DNA of 43,599 nt from a candidate division KSB1 bacterium (lineage in GTDB: Bacteria; Zhuqueibacterota; Zhuqueibacteria; JANLFK01; Oleimicrobiaceae): assembly GCA_034506335.1 (NCBI GenBank), contig JAPDPR010000028.1:1-43599 (forward strand). The letters are read 5' to 3'. The notes beneath the pieces were generated by a model. The model was not told the origin of the DNA. It searched no databases and saw only the letters and a program-made list of their open reading frames with translations. The translations under genes were made by a program, and so were the position numbers. Positions 41,813-43,599 of this stretch are shown here, in pieces (position 1 is the first letter of the stretch; each line of letters starts with the position of its first letter).

Positions 41813-43225
41813 CTAATGCGGGGCTGTCCAAAGATAGATGTCAAAGTTCTCACCAGCGAAAAGCTTTTCAAGTGTGCCTGCCTCGGACGGAACGTGCGGC
41901 ACGTGGTCCTGCACGCGGAAACCCGGAAGAGGTACCTTGCCTGCTATCCGGCGGAGAGCCGGCTTCCTGCCTACTGCTACGAGCAAAGAATCCTGGCCGG
42001 TGGCGAGAAGGTCAGCCGCTCCAGGGGTTGGCACGTCGTAGTAGTGGGTGGCTACCCTCTCATAGTCCCATCCATTCACAGTGGCCACAATTGGAAGTGC
42101 GGTCCCCCAGTCGCCCATTACCTTTATGTGTTGCCCAAAGCGAGCACGAAGCAGCAGGCCTACTTCCTCCGTGGCCTTTGCGAAGTGCTGGCTGGGCAGG
42201 AACCAGGCCGCCTCCGTGATTGTCACGGTGACCACGAGCACACCCAGCGTCTGCCACCACTTTCTGCCTGGACAAACAAGAGCCAGCCCGATGGGCATAG
42301 AAACAGCCCAGAAGACAGGCAACAAGAAGCACCCTTTGTCCACCAAGAAATCAGCGCTGACCAGAGGCAACAGCAGGTGAAGCACGACTACCACAAGGAG
42401 CACGAGGAAAGAAGCCTTGTTTTGACCGCTCCACGCGCGGAAGCCCTTGAGTAAGAGAAAAAGCATAACGTGTAGATTGAGGGCTACAATACCAGTCAGG
42501 GAGAGGAGCTTATAAGGAACCGACTTTGCCACAGCCTCCTGCGCAAGGCCACGGAGAAAACCCAGGGGGTTGTTACCTACGGCCCAGTGGGTACCAACAT
42601 ACCCCGCCAGTGCCACTGCCCCCGCGACAATCGCATCCCTCAGCGCCTTCTTGTCCCAGCCTCTCAGCAGCACCAGGGGGAAACAAAGGGCGGCCAAAGG
42701 CGAAACTAACGTGGCCAACAAAAACGCTATTCCAGCCAAGAGCGGGCGAGAGTAAAGAAAGAACACGACAACTAACATGACGCACGCAAGTTGCGGGACG
42801 TACACCTCCCCAATAAGGCTGTGGTACCACAAACTCGGAATAAGTCCTGCGACGCACGCCGCTGCTATGGCCTCTCTTCGGCACAGGCTCAGCCGTACCC
42901 AAATGAGATACGTGAGCCCGACTACCAAACCGCCACAGAACGCGGAGAAGAACCCCGCAGGAGCCGCCGTGTGTCTGAGCCACCCCGGGGCACACTTGTA
43001 TGTTAGCCAAAGAGCGCAGGTATGAGCTAGGTGGTAGTTAGGTAGCGGTTCTGCCCCCTGCAACGTGCGGGCGTCCAGGTATGCATGTCTGAGGATGGGG
43101 CTCGCGGCATTCGACCGCAACACAAACGCGACCACGTCGGCGCTGGACGTGGAGAGCGGCACTTGCACAGTGTAGAACAGGGCAAAGCCAACGGTCAAGA
43201 AAAGGAAAACAGAACGATCACGCAC
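41813..43225 (-). CDS. Polytopic membrane protein, possibly GT-C-type
   Basis: 470 residues from GTG 43225, with around ten membrane segments followed by a soluble C-terminal region (about 355-470). The first extracytoplasmic loop has SSADVVAFVLRS and, further on, LPNYHLAHTCALWL, and the layout resembles GT-C glycosyltransferase-like or DUF2723-like proteins that use lipid-linked sugars. The resemblance is general. AGGA lies 7 bases before GTG 43225. The frame is open to 43333 but that start would overlap the preceding sorting-domain gene. It starts 13 bases after that gene and is probably co-transcribed with it. Confidence 0.7.
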   Translation of the reverse strand: MRDRSVFLFLTVGFALFYTVQVPLSTSSADVVAFVLRSNAASPILRHAYLDARTLQGAEPLPNYHLAHTCALWLTYKCAPGWLRHTAAPAGFFSAFCGGLVVGLTYLIWVRLSLCRREAIAAACVAGLIPSLWYHSLIGEVYVPQLACVMLVVVFFLYSRPLLAGIAFLLATLVSPLAALCFPLVLLRGWDKKALRDAIVAGAVALAGYVGTHWAVGNNPLGFLRGLAQEAVAKSVPYKLLSLTGIVALNLHVMLFLLLKGFRAWSGQNKASFLVLLVVVVLHLLLPLVSADFLVDKGCFLLPVFWAVSMPIGLALVCPGRKWWQTLGVLVVTVTITEAAWFLPSQHFAKATEEVGLLLRARFGQHIKVMGDWGTALPIVATVNGWDYERVATHYYDVPTPGAADLLATGQDSLLVAVGRKPALRRIAGKVPLPGFRVQDHVPHVPSEAGTLEKLFAGENFDIYLWTAPH

Positions 43226-43238
43226 TCCGGGGTCCTGT

Positions 43239-43599
43239 TCATCGGATAAGCGCCAGGCGCCGAGAACGACTTTCTTCACCCCGACGCAGCACAACAAGGT
43301 ATACCCCACTGGGCGCCGCACTTCCGGCTTCATCCCGACCGTCCCAGGGGGCGATGTAGGAGCCGGGTGGCAAAACCTTATTCAGAACAGTTCGCACCAA
43401 ACGTCCGCGTATGTCATATACGGTAAGTAGTGTCTGCTGCGCACCGAGCGTATCAGAGTCTTTGGCAGGGAGGGCAAACGGCACATAAAGAATCCCAGAT
43501 GTTGGATTGGGAAAGCAAGCATCTAAGGTGAAGTCCTTGGGCGGGGTGTGTTCCACAGCGACAGTGGACGAATAGCTGGCTTCACCATCCGCACCCAGG
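43239..43599 (-). CDS. C-terminal part of a type IX secreted protein, cut by the window edge
   Basis: The frame is open to the last base with no stop, so the 5' part lies outside. The visible 119 residues begin with the end of a beta-sandwich domain (DGEASYSSTVAVEHT), then the sorting domain CFPNPTSGILYVPFALP, LTVYDIRGRLVRTVL, WDGRDEAGSAAPSGVYLVVLRRG and a final LALIR. This is the standard Por-type tail. The function of the whole protein cannot be read here. Confidence 0.85.
   Translation of the reverse strand, partial: LGADGEASYSSTVAVEHTPPKDFTLDACFPNPTSGILYVPFALPAKDSDTLGAQQTLLTVYDIRGRLVRTVLNKVLPPGSYIAPWDGRDEAGSAAPSGVYLVVLRRGEESRSRRLALIR

Noticed and set aside
1..43599. tRNA genes, rRNA genes, CRISPR arrays and transposases.
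   Set aside because: Intergenic regions were read on both strands for T-loop sequences, regularly spaced repeats and terminal inverted repeats next to transposase-like frames; none was convincing.

Overview
The window is GC-rich bacterial chromosome with dense gene packing and no tRNA, rRNA, CRISPR array or insertion sequence that I could recognise. Four proteins end in (or are) a type IX secretion C-terminal sorting domain (a PNPxNP-type opening followed by a short beta-sandwich). The promoters resemble the Bacteroidetes-type TAnnTTTG -10 box. Together these point to an uncultured member of the Fibrobacteres-Chlorobi-Bacteroidetes (FCB) superphylum, perhaps a KSB1- or Calditrichota-like lineage. 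The phylum is inference, since no marker gene is present.

Layout, left to right. 1-4190 (minus): a cut M14 carboxypeptidase behind an M28 aminopeptidase with a sorting domain. 4372-5613 (minus): alanine racemase with its own promoter. 5930-8173 (minus): an ECF sigma factor, a zinc-binding anti-sigma factor and two Spy/CpxP-like envelope proteins, closed by a strong terminator. 8243-20637 (minus): a long co-directional run, in order of transcription a secreted phospholipase D-like protein, a gingipain-like C25 protease, threonine dehydrogenase, holo-ACP synthase, an acyl carrier protein, a second alpha-oxoamine synthase, Kbl and PTS enzyme I. A near-consensus promoter sits at 21020-21048. 21267-23432 (plus): a sugar-kinase-like phosphotransferase, a stand-alone RapZ C-terminal domain and a MurU-like nucleotidyltransferase, translationally coupled.

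23526-29042 (minus): a cold shock protein and RlpA, then PAP2 phosphatase, a ThiC-family protein, a beta-propeller/transglutaminase protein and a HAD hydrolase, which form a second operon. 29423-29814 (minus): an FmdB-like zinc ribbon and an unlisted 28-residue membrane protein. 30268-36234 (minus): Nudix hydrolase, divergent guanylate-kinase-like protein, MATE transporter, Tat-exported class V aminotransferase, an unknown membrane-anchored protein and a PfkB sugar kinase. 36888-38579 (plus): a lipoprotein-like YtcJ-type amidohydrolase. 38601-41694 (minus): M50 protease, SAM hydrolase, metallo-beta-lactamase-fold hydrolase and deoxynucleoside kinase. 41813-43599 (minus): a polytopic membrane protein and the end of another sorting-domain protein.

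Functional reading: the cell exports proteases and a PLD-family enzyme by type IX secretion, degrades threonine to glycine and acetyl-CoA (tdh, kbl), and appears to salvage cell-wall amino sugars (kinase, RapZ-C, uridylyltransferase). The two least ordinary assemblies are the salvage trio built around an orphan RapZ-C domain, and the tdh-acpS-acp-oxoamine synthase-kbl block, which suggests an acyl-ACP-dependent reaction such as sphingoid-base formation beside threonine catabolism.
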